Source of the DNA: an uncultured Alphaproteobacteria bacterium
Lineage (GTDB): Bacteria; Pseudomonadota; Alphaproteobacteria; RF32; CAG-239
Direction: 5' to 3'
DNA: 14,476 nt
Assembly (NCBI GenBank): GCA_900540425.1
Contig: UQFU01000035.1
Coordinates: 1 to 14,476, forward strand
Shown here: one piece after another, positions 1 to 5,516 of the stretch
How positions within the stretch are numbered: position 1 is the first letter of the stretch
Layout: each line of letters opens with the position of its first letter
Notes under the pieces: model-generated
What the model was told of the DNA's origin: nothing
The model's input: only the letters and a program-made list of their open reading frames with translations
Databases searched by the model: none
Translations under genes and position numbers: made by a program

Positions 1-1
1 C

Positions 2-814
2 TGGTCCCAGGACTTCTTTGGGAAGCGGGCCAACCTTACCGTGTCCGGCCAGCTCAATGCGGAGAACTTCGCCATGGCCTTCGGCAGCGTGTATACCTTC
101 GGCCCCACCTTCCGGGCGGAGAACTCCAACACCACCCGCCATGCCGCCGAGTTTTGGATGATTGAGCCCGAAATGGCTTTTGCCGACATTTACGATGACA
201 TGGATTTAGCAGAAGACATGGTGCGTTATTGCGTTAAGCATGTTATGGAGAATTGTGCCGAAGACTTGGAGTTGTTCAATAAGTTTGTGGAACCGGGGCT
301 GATTGATAAGCTCAACAATATTGTCGATAATGGCTTTGCCCGGATTACTTATGCCGAAGCGATTGAAATTATGAAAAAATCCGGACATAAGTTTGAATAT
401 GCTCCGGAATTTGGCATTGATATGCAAACCGAACACGAGCGCTATCTGGCCGAAGTTCATTTCAAGCGCCCGGTGATCGTCCGCGATTATCCCAAAGAAA
501 TCAAGGCCTTTTATATGCGTCTCAACGATGACGGCCGCACGGTTGCCGCCATGGACGTTCTGGTGCCGGGCATCGGCGAATTGATCGGCGGTTCCCAGCG
601 TGAGGAGCGCTATGACGTTCTGGTTAAAAAAATCCATGAAATGGGCATGCATGAAGATGATTATGCCTGGTATTTGGATTCCCGCCGCTACGGCTCTGTT
701 CCCCATGCCGGATTCGGATTGGGGTTTGAGCGAATGATGATGCTGGTAACCGGCATCGGCAATATCCGCGACGTTATCCCGTTCCCGCGGACGCCGAAAT
801 CCATTAATTTCTAA
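2..814 (+). CDS. asnS: Asparaginyl-tRNA synthetase, C-terminal part (5' end outside window)
   Basis: AsnRS is the cytoplasmic class II aminoacyl-tRNA synthetase that charges tRNA-Asn with asparagine using ATP. The frame is open from base 2, so the gene starts upstream of the window; about 270 residues are present. Recognisable class II core: the motif 2 stretch [13 protein letters not shown] (bases 98-136), [11 protein letters not shown] just after it, the substrate-binding stretch SEHERYL-like [23 protein letters not shown], the [17 protein letters not shown] block, and the motif 3 stretch [11 protein letters not shown] close to the C-terminus, ending in [14 protein letters not shown]. The match to E. 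coli AsnRS as I recall it is close throughout. The N-terminal anticodon-binding OB domain is not in view. Odd point: bases 1-150 are about 64% GC with nearly all codons ending in G or C, while the rest is near 45% GC. The next gene begins 19 nt downstream. Confidence 0.96.
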   Translation, partial: WSQDFFGKRANLTVSGQLNAENFAMAFGSVYTFGPTFRAENSNTTRHAAEFWMIEPEMAFADIYDDMDLAEDMVRYCVKHVMENCAEDLELFNKFVEPGLIDKLNNIVDNGFARITYAEAIEIMKKSGHKFEYAPEFGIDMQTEHERYLAEVHFKRPVIVRDYPKEIKAFYMRLNDDGRTVAAMDVLVPGIGELIGGSQREERYDVLVKKIHEMGMHEDDYAWYLDSRRYGSVPHAGFGLGFERMMMLVTGIGNIRDVIPFPRTPKSINF

Positions 815-833
815 ATACTGTGGGGAGTTCCGA

Positions 834-1322
834 ATGTCCGAGTTCTTTGCCGCGTTGTTTGCCGTTTTTCTGTTTGCCGTCCCCGCCGGGGCGGAAGACA
901 ATGTTGCCGCTGCCGGCAATGTTGAACTCCGGCTGCCGGAACTCCCTGATTGCAATGATGGCAGACTGCAACGGTTGCTGGATGAAAAAATCGCCGAGTA
1001 TTATCGCAAAACGCCTCCGTCCAGCTTGCTGGAAAAGCGGATGCAAAAACTCATTTTGCGCAATTTCAACGATTTTGAGCCGGTTGATACATCGTCTTTT
1101 ACCGCCGATGACAACCTGCGCGTCGCCAACAAGCTTTTGACGGTCAAAATCAATAACGGGCTGGAGGATGATGAGATTCGCCTTTGCCGAACCAGGGAAA
1201 ATTCCAAACTGCCTGCGGTTTACCTCCTGATTTATCCCGAGAACTACTATTACATGGTCGATGTTATTAATTTTGTGAACTACAGCCCGACACACAAAGA
1301 TTTTTTTGTGATTTATGATTAA
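834..1322 (+). CDS. Unknown secreted protein (signal peptide)
   Basis: I do not recognise the family of this 162-residue protein. Its first 20 residues form a hydrophobic segment (FFAALFAVFLFAV) ending in PAGA, a plausible signal peptidase I site before Glu21, so the mature protein is probably periplasmic. The n-region has no Lys or Arg, which is slightly unusual for a signal peptide. The mature part is mixed alpha/beta in appearance, with a leucine-rich amphipathic segment around residues 44-75 (RLQRLLDEKIAEYY, LLEKRMQKLILRNF) and a Tyr-rich C-terminal segment (YPENYYYMVDVINFV). A Shine-Dalgarno GGGGAG at 822-827 sits 6 nt before the ATG. The gene lies 19 nt after asnS and may be co-transcribed with it. 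Coding is supported by codon use like its neighbours and by the good ribosome site. Confidence 0.78.
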   Translation: MSEFFAALFAVFLFAVPAGAEDNVAAAGNVELRLPELPDCNDGRLQRLLDEKIAEYYRKTPPSSLLEKRMQKLILRNFNDFEPVDTSSFTADDNLRVANKLLTVKINNGLEDDEIRLCRTRENSKLPAVYLLIYPENYYYMVDVINFVNYSPTHKDFFVIYD

Positions 1323-1338
1323 AAATTCCAACAGCCTG

Positions 1339-1366
1339 TTGCATTTTTTTCTTTTTGGTGTATTAT
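1339..1366 (+). promoter_or_regulatory. Possible promoter of rpoH
   Basis: TTGCAT (1339-1344) and TATTAT (1361-1366) are separated by 16 nt, with TG directly before the -10 box. Transcription would start near 1373, about 75 nt ahead of the chosen rpoH start. The -35 match to TTGACA is weak, but the same TTGCA(T/A) plus TG-preceded -10 pattern recurs upstream of other genes in this window, which adds support. A T-rich run (1344-1356) lies in the spacer. Confidence 0.4.
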
Positions 1367-1447
1367 TTTCGATTGCAGATGTTGATAAATAGTTTAGGCG
1401 TACCTAAATTATCTATTGCGGAAGTTGAAAAGAGGTTGATGAAACAT

Positions 1448-2344
1448 ATGACAAATTGTTCCGAGATAGTACTGAGAAATCCGTCAAATTTGCCGGTTGT
1501 GCTTGACGAGAACAGCCTGTTTTCGTATCTTGAAAAAATCAAAAAATTTCCGGTATTAAGCGAACAGGAAGAAACTGATCTGGTCCGGGCTTTTAGCGAA
1601 CGGGGAGATCTGTGCGCCGCCCAGCAGTTGGTTACGTCGCATTTGCGTCTGGCCGCCAAAGTGGCCATGTCTTACCGCCGCTATGGTTTGCCGATGGCCG
1701 ACATTATTTCCGAAGCCAACATCGGTTTGATGCAGGCGGTCAAAAAATTTGATCTGGGCAAGAACGTCCGTTTGTCGACTTATGCCGTATGGTGGATTCG
1801 CGCCGCCATAAATGATTTTATCTTGCGGTCTTGGTCTTTGGTCAAAATCGGAACCCGCGCCGCCCAGAAAAAACTGTTCTATAATCTGAACCGCCTCAAG
1901 GCGCGTCTGGGATTGTATGACAATAAGGAACTTCCTCCGGAAGCGGTTAAGACAATTGCCCGCGAACTGGTGGTCGATGAAAACGAAGTCAAAGAAATGA
2001 ACAGTCGCCTCGGCGGGGATAAATCGCTGAATGTCAATGTTTCCGATGAAGACGATTCTGAAAAAATCGACCTGCTGGTTGACGGCCGTCAGAATATTGA
2101 AGAAAATCTGGCTCGGAAACAGGAACGTGCCGAAAAAAGCAGTATTCTGCGAAAATGCCTGTCGCAGCTTGATGAACGTGAACAAGCGGTAATCCGCAGC
2201 CGAATGCTGACCGAAACCCCCATGACTTTGGAAGAACTGGGCGAAAAATTCGGCATCAGCCGCGAGCGTGTCCGTCAGATTGAAAAGAAGGCTTTTGAAA
2301 AGCTTTCTGCTTCAGTAAAGCTTGCATTGCAAAATAATTTGTGA
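1448..2344 (+). CDS. rpoH: RNA polymerase heat-shock sigma factor RpoH (sigma-32)
   Basis: RpoH directs RNA polymerase to heat-shock promoters (chaperones, proteases). Counted from the ATG at 1448 the product is 298 residues, the usual size. Region 1.2/2.1 covers about residues 25-80 (SLFSYLEKIKKFPVLSEQEE, VTSHLRLAAKVAMSYRRYG). Region 2 contains ISEANIGLMQAVKKFD and the DNA-melting and -10-contacting stretch TYAVWWIRAAINDFILRSWSLVKIG (residues 111-135). The RpoH-specific box is QKKLFYNLN (140-148). The region 4 helix-turn-helix is LEELGEKFGISRERVRQIEKKAFEKL (261-286). The start is uncertain: the frame stays open back to 1355 (TTG), with ATGs at 1379, 1439 and 1448. The only ribosome-site candidate is AAAGAGG (1429-1435), 12 nt before 1448 and 3 nt before 1439. 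I chose 1448 because it gives the N-terminal length typical of alphaproteobacterial RpoH. Confidence 0.95.
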   Translation: MTNCSEIVLRNPSNLPVVLDENSLFSYLEKIKKFPVLSEQEETDLVRAFSERGDLCAAQQLVTSHLRLAAKVAMSYRRYGLPMADIISEANIGLMQAVKKFDLGKNVRLSTYAVWWIRAAINDFILRSWSLVKIGTRAAQKKLFYNLNRLKARLGLYDNKELPPEAVKTIARELVVDENEVKEMNSRLGGDKSLNVNVSDEDDSEKIDLLVDGRQNIEENLARKQERAEKSSILRKCLSQLDEREQAVIRSRMLTETPMTLEELGEKFGISRERVRQIEKKAFEKLSASVKLALQNNL

Positions 2345-2350
2345 TATAAT
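2322..2350 (+). promoter_or_regulatory. Strong extended -10 promoter inside the rpoH 3' end
   Basis: TTGCAT (2322-2327), a 17-nt spacer and a perfect TATAAT (2345-2350), preceded by the extended -10 element TG at 2342-2343 (TGATATAAT). It is the best sigma-70-type promoter in the window. It overlaps the last codons and stop of rpoH, and points at the small cysteine-rich gene. The start site should fall near 2357. Confidence 0.68.
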
Positions 2351-2355
2351 AATGA

Positions 2356-2369
2356 TCCCTGAAAAGGGA
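2356..2369 (+). other. GNRA-loop hairpin at the predicted RNA 5' end
   Basis: TCCCT-GAAA-AGGGA: a 5-bp stem closed by a GAAA tetraloop. It starts within a base or so of the transcription start expected from the promoter at 2322-2350, so the transcript would begin with this stem-loop. 5'-terminal stem-loops commonly protect RNA from decay. It ends 5 nt before the ribosome site of the downstream gene. No T-run follows, so it is unlikely to terminate rpoH transcription. Confidence 0.55.
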
Positions 2370-2388
2370 ATAATGGTGGGGAATGAGC

Positions 2389-2577
2389 ATGGAAAGTTAT
2401 GAAACAGCAACAGTCGGTTGCGGCTGCCCGGAAGTACGGATGCCGCCGGCGTCATGCTGGGAAGAAATGGAATGCCGTATGAACGAACGCTTGGAAAAAG
2501 TCCGGACGTGCCGTTTGTGTCCCGATAATCAGGATAAAGTTTCTCCTGCGATTCTTCCTAAGGTTCGTCAAGCTTAG
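2389..2577 (+). CDS. Small cysteine-rich protein, unknown
   Basis: I do not recognise this 62-residue protein. It has six cysteines at 11, 13, 23, 29, 41 and 44: a CxC pair near the N-terminus (VGCGCPE), two more around SCWEEMEC, and a CxxC (TCRLCPDN). The spacing suggests metal binding, such as a zinc knuckle or iron-sulphur site, or redox chemistry, but neither is proven. No signal peptide or membrane segment is visible, so it is probably cytoplasmic. The ATG at 2389 is preferred to the one at 2383 because the ribosome site GGTGGGGA (2375-2382) abuts the latter and is 6 nt from the former. It has its own promoter (2322-2350) and terminator (2590-2616), making a transcript of about 260 nt. 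It lies just after rpoH on the same strand. The alternative is a regulatory RNA with an incidental reading frame. Confidence 0.68.
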   Translation: MESYETATVGCGCPEVRMPPASCWEEMECRMNERLEKVRTCRLCPDNQDKVSPAILPKVRQA

Positions 2578-2589
2578 AGTGCTAGATTG

Positions 2590-2616
2590 AAAAAGCGCCG
2601 CAGCGGCGTTTTTTTT
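2590..2616 (+). terminator. Intrinsic terminator after the small cysteine-rich gene
   Basis: CGCCG (2596-2600), loop CAG, CGGCG (2604-2608), directly followed by eight T (2609-2616) and preceded by an A-run that extends the pairing. This is a textbook rho-independent terminator. It closes the unit that begins at the promoter within rpoH and separates it from prmC. Confidence 0.9.
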
Positions 2617-2661
2617 ATTGCGTTTTTTTGTTTTTTCCAATAGCTTGGCTGCGAAAGAACC

Positions 2662-3510
2662 ATGATGAATAACGATGATATTTTCAATAGTACTGTTTCC
2701 CGGCTCTCGGCCGCCGGAATTTTGTCGCCGCGGCTTGAAACCCGGTTGTTGATTGCTTATGTCTTAGGAGCGGACGCTTCCGGAATTTTGCCGCACCGCA
2801 TAGAATTGGGAGCTGGGGAGGCCGAGAGGCTGGAGGCGGCGGTAGCAGAGCGGATACAACATAAGCCACTCTGTAAAATTATTGGCAGCAAGGCCTTTTA
2901 CAAACATGATTTTATGGTCAGCTGCGATGTCTTGTCGCCGCGTCCGGATACGGAAATCTTGGTCGAAGCCGCCGTTCAAATCGCCCGCCGAAAAAAAATG
3001 CGGCAGGTTTTGGATTTGGGAACCGGATCCGGGTGTATCCTGCTTTCGATTCTCGATGAAATTCCTGAAGCACACGGTGTCGGAATGGATATTTCTCCGG
3101 CTGCGTTAAAAGTGGCCGAAGACAATGCCGAAGCGCTGAGCCTGTCTTCCCGGGCGGCCTTTTGCCTCGGGAGCTGGTTTGAGGAAAAGCCTGCTTTTGC
3201 GGCAGCGTTTGATCTGGTGGTTTCCAACCCGCCCTACATTCCGCACCGGGAGATTCCCGCGCTTGAGCCGGAAGTCAGGCTTTATGACCCTCTGACGGCG
3301 CTGGACGGCGGGGACGACGGATACCGGGATTATCGGCAGCTTGCCAAAGCCGTTCCCGGCTGGCTGAAGCCGGAAGGCGTTTTGTTGTTGGAGGTCGGTG
3401 CCGGGCAGGCCGCTGACGTTGCGAAAATTTTTCGGGACGCCGGGTGGAAGCTTCTGGAAATCCGCAGGGATTTATCCGGAATTGAACGATGTGTAATTTT
3501 GAAAAAATAA
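2662..3510 (+). CDS. prmC: Release factor glutamine methyltransferase PrmC (HemK)
   Basis: PrmC uses S-adenosylmethionine to N5-methylate the glutamine of the GGQ motif in release factors RF1/RF2, raising termination efficiency in the cytoplasm. The 282-residue product has the full family layout. A helical N-terminal substrate domain (about 1-85, with KPLCKIIGSKAFY in place of the usual EPVAYILG-type stretch) is followed by the linker SPRPDTEILVE (92-102). Then come the SAM-binding glycine loop LDLGTGSGC (117-125), the acidic residue in GMDIS (141-145), and the catalytic NPPY tetrad (189-192) that binds the target glutamine. The C-terminus ends in RRDLSGIERCVI, typical for PrmC. There are two adjacent ATGs (2662, 2665) and only a weak purine-rich ribosome site (GAAAGAA). 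The usual upstream partner prfA is absent; the gene follows a terminator instead. Confidence 0.95.
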   Translation: MMNNDDIFNSTVSRLSAAGILSPRLETRLLIAYVLGADASGILPHRIELGAGEAERLEAAVAERIQHKPLCKIIGSKAFYKHDFMVSCDVLSPRPDTEILVEAAVQIARRKKMRQVLDLGTGSGCILLSILDEIPEAHGVGMDISPAALKVAEDNAEALSLSSRAAFCLGSWFEEKPAFAAAFDLVVSNPPYIPHREIPALEPEVRLYDPLTALDGGDDGYRDYRQLAKAVPGWLKPEGVLLLEVGAGQAADVAKIFRDAGWKLLEIRRDLSGIERCVILKK

Positions 3511-3511
3511 T

Positions 3512-3539
3512 TTGCAAATAAAAAAAATCCTTGTATTAT
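3512..3539 (+). promoter_or_regulatory. Possible promoter of the DUF4167 gene
   Basis: TTGCAA (3512-3517), 16-nt spacer, TATTAT (3534-3539) with TG at 3532-3533. The layout matches the candidate rpoH promoter, including spacer length. The start site would be near 3546, giving a leader of about 120 nt. Confidence 0.45.
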
Positions 3540-3548
3540 CGGGAGCGA

Positions 3549-3577
3549 AGATGCTTTTGATGGTTTGTTGGGCATCT
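3549..3577 (+). repeat. Inverted repeat near the predicted leader 5' end
   Basis: AGATGC (3549-3554) and GCATCT (3572-3577) are perfect inverted repeats around a 17-nt loop. They begin a few bases after the predicted start site of the DUF4167 transcript. A T-rich stretch (3584-3590) follows about 6 nt later. It could be a 5' protective stem-loop or part of a short leader RNA; the stem is short, so the fold is uncertain. Confidence 0.35.
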
Positions 3578-3626
3578 GTAGATTCTTTTTCAAAACGAAA
3601 CGTCTTTTTAATTTTTTTAATTTAGT

Positions 3627-3644
3627 AATTTCAATGTTGAAATT
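3627..3644. repeat. Perfect 8-bp palindrome upstream of the DUF4167 gene
   Basis: AATTTCAA-TG-TTGAAATT: two 8-bp arms around 2 nt, ending 22 nt before the DUF4167 start codon. The symmetry suits a dimeric DNA-binding protein or an RNA hairpin close to the ribosome site. It is AT-rich, so chance is a real possibility. Confidence 0.4.
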
Positions 3645-3666
3645 CTGAACCTAATATTGTGGTAAA

Positions 3667-4281
3667 ATGTATATGAAAAAAAACAACAATAAATATCGTA
3701 ACAATAATTATTCAAACGTCTATTCTCTTAATTACAAATTCGACAGTTGCAGTATTGCCGGCAAAATCAGCGGCACGGCCTTGGATTTGATAAAAAAATA
3801 CAACGAATTGGCCAAAGAGGCCCAAAGCAACGGCGACCACGTCAATGCTGAGGTCTTTCGCCAATATGCCGAACACTATCGTAAAATTGTTACCGATATA
3901 AACGAAAAAAAGAGTCAGAACATGGCTTTGCGCAATCAGAACAACCGTTCTGAAAACGGCGGCCTTTCTTTGGTCGAAGCTCCCGAATTTTCTGAAAACG
4001 AGAGCGGCGAGGCGGAAACCGACATTGTTTTGGAACAGGTCAAAGCGCCGGTTATTGACATTAATGCCGAACTTAAAGCCGAGCCGGCGGTGCTTTCCCT
4101 GGAACCGTTGACGATTCCTGAACCGGTCGTTTCTGCGCCCACAGTCGAAAAAAAGAGCTTTACGGTCATTGAAATCAAGCCGGAAGCGGCTAAATCTGAT
4201 CTGATTGAAACCAAAGACGAAGCCAAGCCGCGCGCCCGCAGGGTTGTCCGCAAAAAAACGGAGAAAGCGCTGGCCGTCTAG
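3667..4281 (+). CDS. DUF4167 family protein (alphaproteobacterial, RNA-binding-like)
   Basis: The family is a hallmark of Alphaproteobacteria and is often found beside prmC and clpB, as here; its function is not established to my knowledge. The 204-residue protein begins with an Asn/Lys/Arg-rich tract (residues 1-18) of the kind seen in nucleic-acid-binding tails. The conserved domain follows, GKISGTALDLIKKYNELAKEAQSNGDHVNAEVFRQYAEHYRKI (32-74), predicted to be helical. The rest (about 85-190) is low-complexity, rich in Glu, Pro, Ala and Val, and the C-terminus is strongly basic (RARRVVRKKTEK). ATGs at 3667 and 3673 are both possible; the ribosome site is weak for either. The next gene starts 21 nt after the stop, so the two are probably co-transcribed. 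RNA or ribosome association is inference from composition and context. Confidence 0.9.
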   Translation: MYMKKNNNKYRNNNYSNVYSLNYKFDSCSIAGKISGTALDLIKKYNELAKEAQSNGDHVNAEVFRQYAEHYRKIVTDINEKKSQNMALRNQNNRSENGGLSLVEAPEFSENESGEAETDIVLEQVKAPVIDINAELKAEPAVLSLEPLTIPEPVVSAPTVEKKSFTVIEIKPEAAKSDLIETKDEAKPRARRVVRKKTEKALAV

Positions 4282-4302
4282 TAGATAGGGAGCCTGACGG
4301 TA

Positions 4303-5448
4303 TTGTTCTTCTTTGTCGCAGCCATTATTGTCGCCGCTGCCGGTTCGGCAGTAACAATCAAAACCTTGGTCGGATATAACCAATTAAGCCTGTGGTTTAA
4401 ATTCTTGGTTGCCGGGGTTGTGGTTGCCGGTTGGACGGCTCCGATGCTGACGCATTTGTTGCGCCGTGCTTATGGTTTTTTGGGCGGCGCCTATCCGTAT
4501 CTGTACAATCTGCTTTATTTTCTGTTTGGCTTTGCCTTTATTCTTTTTATTTTATTGGTTATCCGCGATTTTTTGTGGTTTGCCGGATGGCATTTGAGCC
4601 GTTTGTGGACGGATTCTCAAGTTCTCAATCCCCGTAATCCGGTCTTAATCGGCTGGGCGAATGTTGCCGTGCTGGTTCTGAGTGCCGTTGTTTCCGGTTG
4701 GGCGGTATGGGAAGCGGTAAAAATTCCGGCCGTTAAGACCGTTGTCTTTTCCTCACCCAAGCTGGATCGCGAATATCGGCTGGCCTTGCTTAACGATTTG
4801 CATCTTACTCGCTCAAGTTCTTTGCCGCGTTTGGAAAAAATCGTGGCATTGACGAATGCGCTGAAGCCGGAAGCGGTACTCTTGGCCGGAGATATTGTTG
4901 ACGACCGGACCCGTTATCTGGAGCCGGAAATTAAAGTATTGGACAAACTTGAGGCGCCGTTGGGCGTCTATGCGGTCAGTGGCAATCATGAATTATACAA
5001 CGGTCTTGACTTGTGGCTGCGCAATTTTCGCCGCCATGGTTTTAAGGTGTTGATGAACAGCGGCGAGCATTTGAAAAATACCCGTTTGTATATCGGCGGC
5101 ATTCCCGATTTGAATACCGCTTTCAGCCCGTTTTATCAGGTTGATTTCAAAAGGACGTTCAAAGGCAGCCGTCATAACGATTATCGGATTTTGCTTTCTC
5201 ATTATCCCAATCTGGAAAAATTTTCTGATCGGGACTATGATTTGCAGCTGTCCGGGCATACGCACGGCGGGCAGATTTTTCCGTTCCATTATCTGGCCTG
5301 GAAAGCTAATAAATATCTGGCCGGCCGCTACCGGGTCGGCGATCATGATTTGTACGTTTCCCGCGGCGCCGGTTATTGGGGGCCGCCGATGCGCCTGTTG
5401 GCTCCGGCCGAAATAACCGAAATAATTTTAAAACCGCAAAAGAAATAA
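4303..5448 (+). CDS. Membrane-anchored calcineurin-like metallophosphoesterase (YkuE/YaeI-like)
   Basis: The 381-residue protein has about four hydrophobic helices in its N-terminal third (roughly residues 2-17, 30-46, 67-93, 113-136). A calcineurin-like phosphoesterase domain follows, with all metal-site motifs: NDLH (D165, H167), GDIVD (D197), GNHE (N228, H229), SHYP (H300) and SGHTHGGQ (H319, H321). Such enzymes hydrolyse phosphodiesters or phosphomonoesters with two bound metals. Related membrane types are YkuE and YaeI, and chlamydial LpxG cleaves UDP-2,3-diacylglucosamine, so a lipid-linked substrate is possible but unproven. The start is TTG at 4303: AGGGAG (4287-4292) lies 10 nt upstream, no ATG occurs before codon 48, and starting there would lose two membrane helices. 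The gene sits between the DUF4167 gene and clpB, which are often adjacent in related bacteria. Confidence 0.9.
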   Translation: MFFFVAAIIVAAAGSAVTIKTLVGYNQLSLWFKFLVAGVVVAGWTAPMLTHLLRRAYGFLGGAYPYLYNLLYFLFGFAFILFILLVIRDFLWFAGWHLSRLWTDSQVLNPRNPVLIGWANVAVLVLSAVVSGWAVWEAVKIPAVKTVVFSSPKLDREYRLALLNDLHLTRSSSLPRLEKIVALTNALKPEAVLLAGDIVDDRTRYLEPEIKVLDKLEAPLGVYAVSGNHELYNGLDLWLRNFRRHGFKVLMNSGEHLKNTRLYIGGIPDLNTAFSPFYQVDFKRTFKGSRHNDYRILLSHYPNLEKFSDRDYDLQLSGHTHGGQIFPFHYLAWKANKYLAGRYRVGDHDLYVSRGAGYWGPPMRLLAPAEITEIILKPQKK

Positions 5449-5458
5449 TCATAATCTG

Positions 5459-5488
5459 TTGATTTTATGCTGCCGGACTTCCTATATT
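5459..5488 (+). promoter_or_regulatory. Possible clpB promoter
   Basis: TTGATT (5459-5464) and TATATT (5483-5488) with an 18-nt spacer; the -10 sits in CCTATATTAT. The CC before the -10 resembles heat-shock (RpoH) promoters, which would fit clpB, but the spacing does not match the E. coli sigma-32 consensus, so I cannot assign the sigma factor. Confidence 0.38.
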
Positions 5489-5516
5489 ATATTTAGTAAA
5501 AGGAAGGTGTATAAAT

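Noticed and set aside
206..955. Long open frame on the minus strand opposite asnS (249 codons)
   Set aside because: It lies antisense to a clearly conserved gene and its translation is low in recognisable structure; a by-product of codon bias.
2356..2369. The hairpin after rpoH read as an rpoH terminator
   Set aside because: The stem is only 5 bp and is followed by a purine-rich ribosome site, not a T-run; it fits better as the 5' end of the next transcript.
3712..4383. 223-codon minus-strand frame opposite the DUF4167 gene
   Set aside because: The plus-strand product matches a known family and is in operon context; the antisense product is Phe/Asn/Arg-rich and looks like a mirror of it.
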